A stretch of 64,000 bases of DNA from Polaromonas sp047303325 (GCF_047303325.1 NZ_JBKBEX010000013.1:1-64000), one strand, 5' to 3'. Counted from the stretch's first letter, positions 34,768-44,120 are shown. The notes: a model not told the origin generated them from the sequence alone. Numbers and translations: made by a program.

Positions 34768-35782
34768 ATACGAGTCCCTTGGGCGTACCTTCATCATTGC
34801 GGAGATTGCCCAGGCACATGACGGAAGCCTGGGCATACTGCACTCGATGGTGGATGCTGCCGCGAGTGCCGGCGTGGATGCCGTCAAGTTCCAGGTGCAT
34901 ATCGCCGAGGCGGAGAGCAGCGCGCTCGAACCGTTTCGCGTACGCTTCTCCCCGGTGGACGCTACCCGCTTTGATTATTGGAAGCGCATGGAACTGTCGC
35001 TTGATCAGTGGGCCGACCTGAAGCGCCGCTGCGAGGCGGCGGGGGTGGAATTTTTAGCCACCCCGTTTTCCAATGCCGCGGTCGATCTGCTTGAAAGTAT
35101 CGGGGTGCGGCGCTACAAGGTCGGCTCCGGGGATCTTGCCAATCCCGTGCTCCTGGAGCGGCTGGCGCGTACCGGCAAAGAGGTCATTTTGTCGACGGGC
35201 TTGGGCGCACTGGGGGAAATTGATGCGGCGGTGGCTTTTATGCGTGAGCGCAAAGTGCCCGTAGCCGTGTTGCAGTGCACCACGAAGTACCCGACGGCAC
35301 CCGCCGATATAGGCTTGTCATGGCTTTCCCGCCTGCGTGAACGTTATGGCTGCCCGGTCGGCTTGTCGGACCATTCGGGAACCATCTATGCCCCGCTGGG
35401 GGCGGCCGCGCTTGGGGCCGTGGTACTGGAGAGCCACATCACGTTCGACAGGCGCATGTTTGGGCCCGATGCCAAGGCGTCGCTGACGGTTGACGAATTT
35501 GCGGAACTGGTCAAAGGCACGCGATTTCTGGAAGCGGCCCGCGGTAGCGGACCAGACAAGGTGATCGACGAAAGCAAGGGCGAGTTGCGCCGTATGTTCG
35601 GCAAGGCCCTGGCGGTCAACCGTGACATGCAAGCCGGGGAGGTCTTGCGCTTCGAGGATCTCGAAGGCAAAAAGCCGACGGATGGGGGCTTACCGGTCGC
35701 TAAAATGGCTGAAATCATCGGCGGCAGGCTTGCCAGGGCCAAAAAGCGCTGGGATTTCCTCACGCCGGATGACCTTGCCTAG
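34754..35782 (+). CDS. neuB: N-acetylneuraminate/legionaminate synthase
   Basis: A 342-residue enzyme that condenses phosphoenolpyruvate with a ManNAc-type sugar to make a nine-carbon acid. The NeuB TIM barrel (residues 10-265) shows FIIAEIAQAHDG, KFQVH, CTTKYPT and GLSDHSG. A C-terminal SAF (antifreeze-like) domain begins near residue 280 (ALAVNRDMQAGEVL). ATG 34754 lies inside the dehydrogenase gene. A 101-base gap precedes neuC. The family cannot be split into Neu5Ac, Leg5,7Ac2 or Pse enzymes by eye. Confidence 0.93.
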   Translation: MKLAEYESLGRTFIIAEIAQAHDGSLGILHSMVDAAASAGVDAVKFQVHIAEAESSALEPFRVRFSPVDATRFDYWKRMELSLDQWADLKRRCEAAGVEFLATPFSNAAVDLLESIGVRRYKVGSGDLANPVLLERLARTGKEVILSTGLGALGEIDAAVAFMRERKVPVAVLQCTTKYPTAPADIGLSWLSRLRERYGCPVGLSDHSGTIYAPLGAAALGAVVLESHITFDRRMFGPDAKASLTVDEFAELVKGTRFLEAARGSGPDKVIDESKGELRRMFGKALAVNRDMQAGEVLRFEDLEGKKPTDGGLPVAKMAEIIGGRLARAKKRWDFLTPDDLA

Positions 35783-35883
35783 GTTTGGCCGGGGCTGCCG
35801 CGGCGATCCGTTATTGCTGCGACCGGCGCCCAGAAGGCTCAAACGCCGCTTTTGCCGCGGATTTACAAAGAACGAGATACCCG

Positions 35884-37020
35884 ATGAAGAAAATATGCGT
35901 GGTGGTAGCGAGCCGAGCCAATTATGGGCGGGTCAAATACCTCATGAAGGCCATACAGGCACACCCGGAGCTGGAACTGCAGCTTGTCGTGGGCGCCTCG
36001 ACGCTTCTTGAGCGCTTCGGCAAAGCGATCAACGTCATCAAGAAAGACGGCTTTACGCCGGTGCGATCAATTCACTACGTCATTGAGGGTGAAACACTCG
36101 TTACCCAGGCCAAGTCGACTGGACTGGGCATTGTGGAGCTTTCCACCGCTTTTGAAGATCTTGCGCCGGACATGGTGGTCACGGTGGCTGACCGGTTTGA
36201 GACGATGGCCACGGCGATTGCCGCCACCTACCTGAACATCCCCCTGGTTCACCTGCAAGGCGGCGAAGTCAGCGGAAATATCGATGACCGGGTTCGCCAC
36301 GCGATCACCAAGCTGGCCGATATTCACTTTGTGTCTTCCGAAGATTCGAAGACTCGCGTCATCGAGATGGGTGAAGACCCGCGCTACGTCTACAACTACG
36401 GATGCCCGGCCATGGATGTCCTCGTCCATGAGGATCTGTCCATCAACAATGAGGCCATGGTGCGCTACCTGGGAGTGGGCAAACCCACCGACTGGTCCAA
36501 ACCCTATGTGCTGATGGTGCAGCATCCGGTCACGACCAGCTACGGGCATGGCTTTGAGCAGGTCAGCGAGACCCTTCATGCCTTGAAGGCGATTGGAGAC
36601 ATCCAGAAAGTTGTCATGTGGCCCAATGTCGATGCCGGAAGTGATGATGTTTCCAAGGGCATCCGCCATTTCCGCGAGCTGAACATGCAGGAGCCCATTT
36701 ACTACTACAAGAATTTTTCCCCTGAAGACTATGCACGGGTGATCAACAACGCCGTCTGCTGCGTTGGAAACTCCTCATCCTTCATCCGGGAATGCTCGTT
36801 TCTCGGGGTTCCCGCGGTGATTGTCGGTGATCGCCAGCAGGGCCGGGAGCACGGCAACAACGCCGTGTTTGCCGGTTATGACGCCAAGGATATTGCCGAG
36901 AAAGTGCGCAATCAAATCGGGCATGGGCGCTATCCGGCGGACTCCCGCTATGGCAAGGGCGATGCGGGCGCGCGCATTGCGCAGGAGCTGGCCGCGCTTG
37001 ACTACAGGCACAGTGCGTGA
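35884..37020 (+). CDS. neuC: UDP-HexNAc 2-epimerase (hydrolysing), NeuC/LegG-like
   Basis: A 378-residue GT-B-fold epimerase that hydrolyses a UDP-GlcNAc-type sugar while inverting C2, supplying ManNAc or its diamino analogue to NeuB. Conserved segments include VASRANYGRVKYLM at the N terminus, VADRFETMA, HLQGGEVSGNIDD and a C-terminal VGNSSSFIRE. ATG 35884 matches the family start; the frame is open back to 35785 but that lead is not conserved. It is the only 2-epimerase of this family in the window. Confidence 0.92.
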   Translation: MKKICVVVASRANYGRVKYLMKAIQAHPELELQLVVGASTLLERFGKAINVIKKDGFTPVRSIHYVIEGETLVTQAKSTGLGIVELSTAFEDLAPDMVVTVADRFETMATAIAATYLNIPLVHLQGGEVSGNIDDRVRHAITKLADIHFVSSEDSKTRVIEMGEDPRYVYNYGCPAMDVLVHEDLSINNEAMVRYLGVGKPTDWSKPYVLMVQHPVTTSYGHGFEQVSETLHALKAIGDIQKVVMWPNVDAGSDDVSKGIRHFRELNMQEPIYYYKNFSPEDYARVINNAVCCVGNSSSFIRECSFLGVPAVIVGDRQQGREHGNNAVFAGYDAKDIAEKVRNQIGHGRYPADSRYGKGDAGARIAQELAALDYRHSA

Positions 37021-37063
37021 GCCGGCATGGCCTGCCTGGGGCGGCGGAGATGTCGGAGCGACC

Positions 37064-38530
37064 ATGAAGATAGCGTTTATCGGGAATCAGGGCGGCAAGG
37101 CTGTTCTTGATTTCTATACCGCCATGGCGGGTGGGCTTCGCGATCAGCGCTTTGAGGCTGAATGCCTATTCGTACCCTGGCTCAATTCAGAGCGAAGCCT
37201 TCTTGTCGCTGAAGGATGGCCCGAGGCGTCCGTCTTCACCTTTGAAGACTGGGTGCGCCAGGGCCCGCGGCCCGGCGGCGAGGTGGACAGGTTGCGCGAT
37301 GAGTATCGCGAGGTCAATTGGTCCGCGGTGCTTGCAAGCGAACGGGTGTTTACCGATTATTCTCTGTTGCTGGGGGGCGCGGGGCAGCGCGGTGAAACGC
37401 ACGACTATGTGATGCGGCTCCTCGTCAATATGGTGACTTTTTTTGAGCACCTCATCAAGGTACAGGGCGCGCAAGCTGTGGTCTGCCAGACGGCGGACAC
37501 GCTGTTCTCCCATGTGGTTTTCAAGGTGGCACAGCATCTCGGCGTCAAGGTCTTCGCCATTACGCCGGCCTGGCTGCTGGAGCGCGGGTCGGAAGGCGGT
37601 TACTTCTCGAACAACGAGTTCATGGAGTCGGAAAAGATGATTGCGGAATATCGCCGGACTCTGGAGCGGGACCTCTCCGAGGCCGAGGTCTCGCGGGTGA
37701 GCGCGTTCGCCGAATCCGTGAAGGCCTTCCAGAACAAGACCCCCTTCACTCAGAAGAACAGGGAGCGCAATGCCGGTTTCAGCGCACTGTCCCCGAACAT
37801 GCGCGGCCTGTTCTCCTATCTCGCGAAGAATTCGCGGCGGGACCCGGACGTGGAGTACATCAAGATTGCCCCGGTGCAAAAGGCGAAGGCCAACCTGCTC
37901 CGTGTCTGCAGGAAATTTCTCGGGCGAAACATGTTCGGGCCGCGCGATGCGCAAGGCATACCTGCCCGAAGCATTTTTTTCGCGTTCCAATACCAACCGG
38001 AGCAGTCAACGCTCAGCCAAGGTATCTTTTATGCCAACCAGATCGCATTGGTCGAGAACATCTCCAAGTCCCTTCCCTTGGGCTATACGCTGATTGTGAA
38101 AGAGCATCCCTGGGGCCGCGGAGCCCGGCCCGTCTGGCAGTACCGGCACCTGTCCGGCCTGTACAACGTGCGCTTCTGCGACGCGCCATCAAAAGAGATC
38201 ATCAGCCGCGTCGAGGCGGTCATCGCCATCAGCGGTACTGTCGGCTTCGAAGGGGTCGCGCTCGACAAGCCAACGGTCATTCTTGGGCGGTCGTTTTTTA
38301 CCCACTGCGACCTTTTCTATCGAGTGGGTTCGGTGCAGGAGTTGCCCGCGGTTCTGCGGAAAATCCTCGTGGACCGTGACTTCGATAAAATTCCCGATCG
38401 CCAGGGTCATCTGAACCGCTTCCTGCTGTCCTACCTCAATTCGCTGGTGCCCCACTTTCCGATGGTTGAAAATGGCAAGCACTACGGAGCCGCCTTGGCC
38501 GCCCAGCTCGGCCTGCCCCTCAAAAAATGA
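37064..38530 (+). CDS. Capsule-type glycosyltransferase (KpsS/KpsC-like GT-B), candidate nonulosonate transferase
   Basis: A 488-residue protein with the C-terminal features of the capsule polysaccharide synthesis family: VKEHPWGRGARP, then VRFCDAPSKEIISRVEAVIAIS in interrupted blocks and GTVGFEGVALDKPTVILG. These resemble KpsS/KpsC-type enzymes, which use CMP-Kdo. The N-terminal half is an unrelated-looking alpha/beta domain starting at MKIAFIGNQGG. ATG 37064 is 43 bases after neuC. Its position right after the CMP-nonulosonate genes suggests it uses that donor. No membrane segment is seen. Confidence 0.75.
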   Translation: MKIAFIGNQGGKAVLDFYTAMAGGLRDQRFEAECLFVPWLNSERSLLVAEGWPEASVFTFEDWVRQGPRPGGEVDRLRDEYREVNWSAVLASERVFTDYSLLLGGAGQRGETHDYVMRLLVNMVTFFEHLIKVQGAQAVVCQTADTLFSHVVFKVAQHLGVKVFAITPAWLLERGSEGGYFSNNEFMESEKMIAEYRRTLERDLSEAEVSRVSAFAESVKAFQNKTPFTQKNRERNAGFSALSPNMRGLFSYLAKNSRRDPDVEYIKIAPVQKAKANLLRVCRKFLGRNMFGPRDAQGIPARSIFFAFQYQPEQSTLSQGIFYANQIALVENISKSLPLGYTLIVKEHPWGRGARPVWQYRHLSGLYNVRFCDAPSKEIISRVEAVIAISGTVGFEGVALDKPTVILGRSFFTHCDLFYRVGSVQELPAVLRKILVDRDFDKIPDRQGHLNRFLLSYLNSLVPHFPMVENGKHYGAALAAQLGLPLKK

Positions 38531-38554
38531 ATTCCACAAAATAGGAAAAAACCG

Positions 38555-39325
38555 ATGAAAGCAGTCATTCTTGCGGGTGGACTGGGAACGCGCCTGAGCG
38601 AAGAAACCGTCCTGAAGCCAAAGCCCATGGTGGAGATCGGCGGGATGCCCATCCTCTGGCACATCATGAAGACCTACTCCACCTACGGCGTCAATGATTT
38701 CGTCGTCTGCCTGGGGTACAAGGGCTACCTGATCAAAGAGTATTTCGCGAACTACTTCCTGCATATGTCGGACGTCACGTTTGACATGGCCAACAACAAG
38801 ATGGAAGTCCACCAGGCCAGCGCCGAGCCCTGGAAGGTGACGCTGGTCGACACCGGGCAAGACACCATGACCGGGGGCCGCATGAAGCGCGTCGCCGCCT
38901 ATCTGGGAGATGAGGACTTTTGCTTCACGTACGGTGATGGTGTCGCCAATGTGGACATCGGCAAGCTCATCAAGTTTCACAAGTCGCAGGGAACGCTGGC
39001 GACGGTGACGTCGGTACAGCCGCCGGGCCGCTTCGGGGCGCTTGATATCGAGAACGGCAAGATCACCGGGTTCCAGGAAAAACCGCAAGGAGACGGTGCA
39101 TCCATCAATGGCGGTTATTTTGTGCTGTCGCCCAAGGTGCTCGATTACATCGCCGACAGCACCACAACCTGGGAGCGGGAGCCGCTTGAGCGGCTTGCCA
39201 GGGAAGGGCAGCTGTCAGCCTACAAGCACGAAGGCTTCTGGCAGCCTATGGACACTCTGCGCGACAAGACGCTTCTTGAGGAGCTCTGGAGCAGCGGCTC
39301 CGCCCCCTGGAAGATCTGGAAATAG
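38555..39325 (+). CDS. rfbF: Glucose-1-phosphate cytidylyltransferase
   Basis: A 256-residue nucleotidyltransferase making CDP-glucose. It matches RfbF/DdhA almost end to end: AGGLGTRLSEET, KPKPMVEIGG, ILWHIMK, SDVTFDM, EPWKVTLVDTG, TGGRMKRV and, at the C terminus, GFWQPMDTLRD and APWKIWK. This clearly separates it from RmlA and GalU. CDP-glucose is used by RfbG, whose gene lies almost 8 kb downstream at 47253, so the pathway is split in this locus. Confidence 0.95.
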   Translation: MKAVILAGGLGTRLSEETVLKPKPMVEIGGMPILWHIMKTYSTYGVNDFVVCLGYKGYLIKEYFANYFLHMSDVTFDMANNKMEVHQASAEPWKVTLVDTGQDTMTGGRMKRVAAYLGDEDFCFTYGDGVANVDIGKLIKFHKSQGTLATVTSVQPPGRFGALDIENGKITGFQEKPQGDGASINGGYFVLSPKVLDYIADSTTTWEREPLERLAREGQLSAYKHEGFWQPMDTLRDKTLLEELWSSGSAPWKIWK

Positions 39326-39349
39326 GCCGCGGCCGGCCAAGGATTCGCC

Positions 39350-39841
39350 ATGACGATTCTCATCGACCCGAGTGCCCGCGTATCCCATCTTGCGGATATC
39401 GAAGACTCTGTTCGTGGGTCGTTGATAAGTGTGGGTGCGAATTCGATCCTGGACAGTTTTGTCAAGATCAAGCCCGCGGGCGGCACGGGCAACGTCGCCA
39501 TTGGGCGCAACTCGGTTGTCAATTCGGGATGTGTCTTCTACAGCGGCAACGGTGTCAGCATCGGGGACTCCGTGGCGATCGCCGCCAACTGTGTGTTTGC
39601 CCCGGTCAACCATGAGTTCGGCAAGCGCGAGCTTCTTATCCGTGACCAGGGTTTTCGTGCGAGCAAGGGCGGCATCATTGTTGAGGATGATGTATGGATT
39701 GGCGCCGGCTGCGTGTTGCTGGACGGCGCCATCCTGCGCAGAGGGTGTGTCATCGGTGCCATGAGCCTGGTGCGCGGCGAGGTGGCCGCTTACAGCATTC
39801 AGGCAGGCAACCCCCTCAAACTCATCGGATGGCGGGAGTGA
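39350..39841 (+). CDS. Hexapeptide-repeat acyltransferase (WbbJ-like)
   Basis: A 163-residue left-handed beta-helix acyltransferase. Repeats include SVGANSILDSFVKI, VAIGRNSVVNSGCV and IIVEDDVWIGAGCVLLDGAIL. The loop FAPVNHEFG carries the probable catalytic His. It ends with the usual QAGNPLKLIGW. It is likely to O- or N-acetylate a sugar. Its stop overlaps the next start (GTGA). Confidence 0.82.
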   Translation: MTILIDPSARVSHLADIEDSVRGSLISVGANSILDSFVKIKPAGGTGNVAIGRNSVVNSGCVFYSGNGVSIGDSVAIAANCVFAPVNHEFGKRELLIRDQGFRASKGGIIVEDDVWIGAGCVLLDGAILRRGCVIGAMSLVRGEVAAYSIQAGNPLKLIGWRE

Positions 39842-40671
39842 AGTTCACAGTCCTTGGCGGTGGGGGCTTTGTCGGGACTCACCTGGTAAGGTATCTGCGC
39901 GGCCAAGGCCATGTCGTCGATGTGCCGGCCAGAAGCCTGGACGGTGTTTTGGGCGCCGACTTGGGTCATGTCATTTATGCCATAGGCTTGACGGGAGACT
40001 TTCGCAAGCGACCCTTCGATACCGTTGAAGCGCATGTTTGCCTGCTGGCCCAGATGCTGCAGAAGTGCCGCTTTGATTCCTGGCTTTACCTCTCCAGCAC
40101 CCGTGTGTACGCCAGCCTTGACCGCGACGCGCCTGCCAACGAAAGCGCTACCATCCCCGTAGCACCGGGCTCGGACAGTCTTTACAATCTGAGCAAGCTT
40201 ATGGGGGAGTCCTTGTGCCTGGCTTGTCCCAATCCGGCGGTACGCGTGGCGCGGCTGTCGAATGTCTATGGTGCCGGCATAAGTACGGATACCTTTTTGG
40301 GCTCCGTGATGGACGACCTGCGCCGGCATTCCCGCGTGACCGTGAACGAATCGCCGGATTCGGGCAAGGACTATGTTGCAATAGACGAAGTCGTGCCCTT
40401 GCTTGAGGCAATCAGCCTTCGCGGGCTGGAGCGTCTTTATAATGTCGCCAGCGGACGCATGGTCACCCATGGAGAATTGTTCGAGAAAATCCGCGGATTG
40501 ACGGGGTTTTCCGCGGATTATTCGGACGGTGGTTTGACACGAACTTTCCCTGTGGTGGACATTTCCCGGGCTCAAGCAGAGTTCGGGTTTCGACCCAATA
40601 ATTTACTCGACACTCTCGGCGGATTCCTCACAGCGTGCGGTGTCCGCTACAACGCTGGAGATGATTTGTGA
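39838..40671 (+). CDS. NAD-dependent sugar epimerase/reductase (SDR)
   Basis: A 277-residue extended SDR with GGGGFVGTHL as NAD motif, LSSTRVYAS and the catalytic YNLSK motif, then ARLSNVYGAG. It is shorter than typical epimerases. Two starts are possible: GTG 39838, overlapping the upstream stop, or ATG 39829. It probably acts as a keto-reductase or epimerase on one of the nucleotide sugars made here; it sits between an acyltransferase and a CmcI-type methyltransferase gene, which it overlaps by four bases. Confidence 0.78.
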   Translation: MKFTVLGGGGFVGTHLVRYLRGQGHVVDVPARSLDGVLGADLGHVIYAIGLTGDFRKRPFDTVEAHVCLLAQMLQKCRFDSWLYLSSTRVYASLDRDAPANESATIPVAPGSDSLYNLSKLMGESLCLACPNPAVRVARLSNVYGAGISTDTFLGSVMDDLRRHSRVTVNESPDSGKDYVAIDEVVPLLEAISLRGLERLYNVASGRMVTHGELFEKIRGLTGFSADYSDGGLTRTFPVVDISRAQAEFGFRPNNLLDTLGGFLTACGVRYNAGDDL

Positions 40672-41501
40672 GCATCAAGAAGTCTGTTGACCCCATTGCC
40701 GAGTTTGAGGCGATGAGGCTCTCGAATATTGACTCCTATGCGCAGGACAAAGAGTGGCATCGCCTCTCCAAGGAGTTCCATACCAAGTCCTTCCTCCAGT
40801 ACTACATGTACAACTTCTCGATCCTCGGCCGTCCGATCATTCAGATGCCCATGGATATCATCGCGACGCAGGAGTTGATCTGGAAGGTCAAGCCGGATCT
40901 CATCATCGAGACCGGGATCGCCCACGGCGGCTCACTCGTCATGAGCGCCTCGATGCTTGCGCAGATTGACTACTGCGAGGCCGTTGAGGCCGGTACGACC
41001 CTGGATCCCCGGGCATCGCGGCGCCGGGTTTTGGGCATAGACATCGACATACGAGCCCACAACCGCGCTCTGATCGAAGCCCACCCGATGTCTCATCTCA
41101 TTGAAATGATCGAAGGTCCCTCCACCTCCGCCGAAGTCGTCGCGCAGGTGCGGGAATTCGCCAAGGGGTACAAAAGAGTCATGATTTGCCTGGATTCCAA
41201 CCATGCGCATGACCATGTGCTGGCGGAACTGGAGGCGTATGCTCCCCTGACGAGCGTTGGGAGCTATTGCTGTGTCTTCGACACCGTGGTCGAAGACCTG
41301 CCTCCCGAAATCAGTGCCGGCAAACCCTGGGCCAAGGGCAATAGCCCCAAAACCGCGGTCTGGGAATACATGCGCCGCTTGAAAGACGGCAGCAGCAAGG
41401 ACTTGCACGGTCAGGCGATGGTCTTTGCTGTCGACAAGCAAGTCGAGAACAAATTGATCATGACCAACGCGCCCGACGGGTATCTGCAGCGCGTCGCTTG
41501 A
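40668..41501 (+). CDS. CmcI/rhamnosyl O-methyltransferase-family protein
   Basis: A 277-residue SAM-dependent enzyme of the cephalosporin hydroxylase (CmcI) family, which also includes sugar O-methyltransferases. Recognised blocks are IIETGIAHGGSL (SAM-binding), VLGIDIDIRAHN, a central ICLDSNHAHDHV (family metal/active site) and GNSPKTAVWEY. It starts at GTG 40668 within the preceding stop. It is expected to methylate a sugar hydroxyl on the growing repeat unit. A 66-base gap follows. Confidence 0.85.
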   Translation: MSIKKSVDPIAEFEAMRLSNIDSYAQDKEWHRLSKEFHTKSFLQYYMYNFSILGRPIIQMPMDIIATQELIWKVKPDLIIETGIAHGGSLVMSASMLAQIDYCEAVEAGTTLDPRASRRRVLGIDIDIRAHNRALIEAHPMSHLIEMIEGPSTSAEVVAQVREFAKGYKRVMICLDSNHAHDHVLAELEAYAPLTSVGSYCCVFDTVVEDLPPEISAGKPWAKGNSPKTAVWEYMRRLKDGSSKDLHGQAMVFAVDKQVENKLIMTNAPDGYLQRVA

Positions 41502-41567
41502 TGCGATTTTGGGCGCGGCGTTTGACCGGCCGCCCGTTTCCGAAAGCTGAACGCACTGGACCGATGC

Positions 41568-42446
41568 ATGAATAGCGCGCTGCCATCGCAAGACCCCGGG
41601 AATGCATCGAAGATCCCTCGGGTGAGCATCGGGATGCCTGTTTACAACGGGGCCGCGTTTGTTCGCGAAGCGTTGCGGTCGCTTCTGAGCCAGACGGAGA
41701 CGGACTTCGAACTGATCGTTTCCGACAACGGTTCGTCGGACGGGTCCACGGAGATACTGCTGGCCGCAGCGGCGAGTGACCCCCGGGTGCGCTACTTCCG
41801 CCATGAAAAGAGCCTGCGTGCGTACGACAATTTCCACTACGTGCTGGCCCAGGCGAGAGGTGAGTATTTCATGTGGGCGGCCTGCGACGACAACTGGGAC
41901 CCCGACTTCATCGAAAAGCTCGCAAAGGCGCTGCAGTCACAGCCGGAGGCCATCATGGCTTTTGGGGACGTCAACACAGTCACTCCGACGGACAAGGTGG
42001 GGGCGGTCGTGCCCTTTGATTTTCAGACGGCCGGCCTGGAAACCATGGCCAGGCTGCGCAAATTGGCGCCCTTGCAGTGTTATTACTTCTACGGCTTGTG
42101 GCGAACGGATGCCATCAAGCGGGCGCCTTATTCATATTGCGCCTGGTGGCCGGATCTGCCCCTGATGCTGGCCGCGTCCATGTTGGGTCCTTTCATTCAT
42201 GTTCCCGGCGTGCGTTTCTACTACTACGAGGTTCCGAAAAGCAATCTCAGGCGCGTTAAAGAACAGGACTATGTTGACCGGTTTAACCTACTGCTCGGAG
42301 TGGGCGGCCTGATTGCCGCGGTGTACCGGGCATGTGCCGCTGTCGGAGGGCCTTTGATGGGTGTATTCGCCGCGGCGCTTGTCGTCTGGAAACAAATCAG
42401 GACGGTTCCCGGATACCTCCGCCGGCGATTGGTCGGCCGCCGTTGA
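41568..42446 (+). CDS. Glycosyltransferase family 2
   Basis: A 292-residue GT-A-fold transferase. The N terminus has the GT2 nucleotide-binding strand and turn (VSIGMPVYNGAAFV, SDNGSSDGS) and the acidic metal motif lies in AACDDNWDPDF. A hydrophobic stretch near the C terminus (LMGVFAAALVVWK) may attach it to the membrane. It follows a CmcI-type methyltransferase and precedes a polytopic membrane protein. Donor unknown. Confidence 0.88.
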   Translation: MNSALPSQDPGNASKIPRVSIGMPVYNGAAFVREALRSLLSQTETDFELIVSDNGSSDGSTEILLAAAASDPRVRYFRHEKSLRAYDNFHYVLAQARGEYFMWAACDDNWDPDFIEKLAKALQSQPEAIMAFGDVNTVTPTDKVGAVVPFDFQTAGLETMARLRKLAPLQCYYFYGLWRTDAIKRAPYSYCAWWPDLPLMLAASMLGPFIHVPGVRFYYYEVPKSNLRRVKEQDYVDRFNLLLGVGGLIAAVYRACAAVGGPLMGVFAAALVVWKQIRTVPGYLRRRLVGRR

Positions 42447-42492
42447 CCGTTGTCGCCTGTTTGTGCAATAAATTCCGAGGCTTCAGGACAGG

Positions 42493-43881
42493 ATGAAAAC
42501 CGACAACACCGCAACGCCGGTCACGCTGGCCAGTGCATGGCGTGAGCGCACGACGTGGGTGCTGTTTGTGGCGGCGTTTCTCGGCACCTGTGCCGTCGCG
42601 TGGATGGTGCAGCTGGTTCTGTTGCCGCATTTTCTGCCGCAACTGCACGCTGGTCACGGCATGCTTGTTGGCGGCGATTCAGCCGGGATGAACCTCACGG
42701 CCATCGACCTGGCTGCGCGCATTCAAAAGGAGGGCTGGTCCGTCTGGGAGCTTCGCCCGGCAGGCAACGCGCCAACCGGCATCGCTGCGGCTTTGTATGT
42801 GTTCGTGACGCCCGAGCCTTATATGCTTGTGCCCATGAATGCCCTGGTGCACGCGGCCGGGGGCATGACGATTTACCTGATTGCTTATCTTGTTTCGGCA
42901 AACAGGCTGGCTTCGGTTGCAGCGGCCCTTCCTTTCCTGCTGTTTCCATCTGCGGCGAGCTGGTACGCCCAGCTCCACAAGGATGGCATTTTTGCCCTGG
43001 GCATGCTGCTGTGCGCGCTCGGCTGGATGCAGGCCTTCCGCCCGGGTTTCTGGGCGTCCGCAAGGCCGGCGTCGTATGCCGCGCTGGTTCTACCGTCGGC
43101 GCTGGGCTTGTTTCTCGTATGGCTGGTGCGGCCGCACATCATGATCATGATGCAGGCGGTCGCTATTGTCGTCAGCGTGTCGGGGCTGTTGCTCGCGGCA
43201 TTCTGGTGGCGCCTGGCTGTACTGCAGGGCAGGCGCATTGTTCTTGCCGCTTTTGTATTTGTGCTGATTCCCCTGTTGGTGGTGCTCGTGAAACCCTCGG
43301 ACTACAGGGTCGAGAGCTGGAAGGGCGACGTGGTTGCGCGCGAAACCGTCATGCCCTATATGCCGGGACATTGCGTGCTGGAGCGGGGTGCGAATGCGAC
43401 TGCAGACAAGCTCTCGAGCACTGTTGCCGCCATGCGCGACTTCTCTATTTCCGGCAATAGCTATAAAAACGCCAGGAGCAATATGGACACCGATTTTGTG
43501 CCCGGTACCGTCTGCAACCTCCTTGGGTATTTGCCGCGGGCATTGCAAATCGGCTTTCTGGCGCCCTTTCCTGCTCAATGGCTGGCGGACGGCAGCATTG
43601 CTGCCAATACCATGATGCGCAGGGTGGTCAGCGCGGAAATGCTGGCTGTTTACGCATGCCTGCCGCTATTGTCCGTGGCCATGTGGGCTTTCCGCAGGAA
43701 GCCGGAGTTCTGGTTTGTGCTGGGCTTTCTCACTCTGTTGATGGTCATTCACGTGTACCTGGTCCCGAACTTGGGGACACTGCACAGGATGCGCTACGGT
43801 TTCCTGACCGCTGTGGTGGGTTTGGCCCTGGCGGGCGCGGTGGACCGGATTTCGGCGCGCAGGGCCGTTCGGCTGGGATGA
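42493..43881 (+). CDS. Polytopic membrane protein of unknown function (candidate polymerase, copy 1)
   Basis: A 462-residue protein with about ten predicted membrane segments and a hydrophilic loop between about residues 275 and 340. It is clearly paralogous to the protein at 57231: both share PQLHAG followed by a G-x-D, a GW...LRP...GIAA block, FPSA...Y.Q.HKD, PRALQI.F.APFP..W and near the C terminus GTL.RMR. This layout (large loop, terminal Arg pair) fits an O-antigen polymerase or ligase, and no standard Wzy was recognised here, but no named family was identified. Treat function as unknown. Confidence 0.8.
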   Translation: MKTDNTATPVTLASAWRERTTWVLFVAAFLGTCAVAWMVQLVLLPHFLPQLHAGHGMLVGGDSAGMNLTAIDLAARIQKEGWSVWELRPAGNAPTGIAAALYVFVTPEPYMLVPMNALVHAAGGMTIYLIAYLVSANRLASVAAALPFLLFPSAASWYAQLHKDGIFALGMLLCALGWMQAFRPGFWASARPASYAALVLPSALGLFLVWLVRPHIMIMMQAVAIVVSVSGLLLAAFWWRLAVLQGRRIVLAAFVFVLIPLLVVLVKPSDYRVESWKGDVVARETVMPYMPGHCVLERGANATADKLSSTVAAMRDFSISGNSYKNARSNMDTDFVPGTVCNLLGYLPRALQIGFLAPFPAQWLADGSIAANTMMRRVVSAEMLAVYACLPLLSVAMWAFRRKPEFWFVLGFLTLLMVIHVYLVPNLGTLHRMRYGFLTAVVGLALAGAVDRISARRAVRLG

Positions 43882-44120
43882 AGGCCGTGAGGGGGCCCCG
43901 CGGCGGATACAATCCTGGGTCGCCATCGCCACGGCGCCACTTCTCAATCCTGCCCGTTTGGCGTTTGTCGCCGGACTTTTCAATGCCAAGTCTTGAGCGC
44001 TTTCCTGACCCCTGTTTCGCTGAAACTTTCGGTGTGTGGCCATATGCCGCCTGCATCGATGGCGCCGCGCCATTTCGCCAGGGGTTTTGGGGCGCTACAT
44101 CTTGCTAGCCGGGCCGATTG
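43882..44120. promoter_or_regulatory. 239-base intergenic region before the ABC flippase
   Basis: No gene was found. A TACAAT at 43908-43913 in the context GGATACAATC is a good -10 box, but the position 17 bases upstream (CCGTGA) is a poor -35. It may provide a weak internal promoter for the ABC transporter gene. Confidence 0.3.

Noticed and set aside
37187..37996. Long minus-strand frame opposite the capsule-type glycosyltransferase
   Set aside because: Typical antisense shadow with no recognisable domain; the plus-strand gene is well supported.
38555..39325. Assignment of this nucleotidyltransferase to the nonulosonate pathway (PtmE/LegE-like)
   Set aside because: Motifs match RfbF (CDP-glucose) along the whole length, and an RfbG partner exists downstream.
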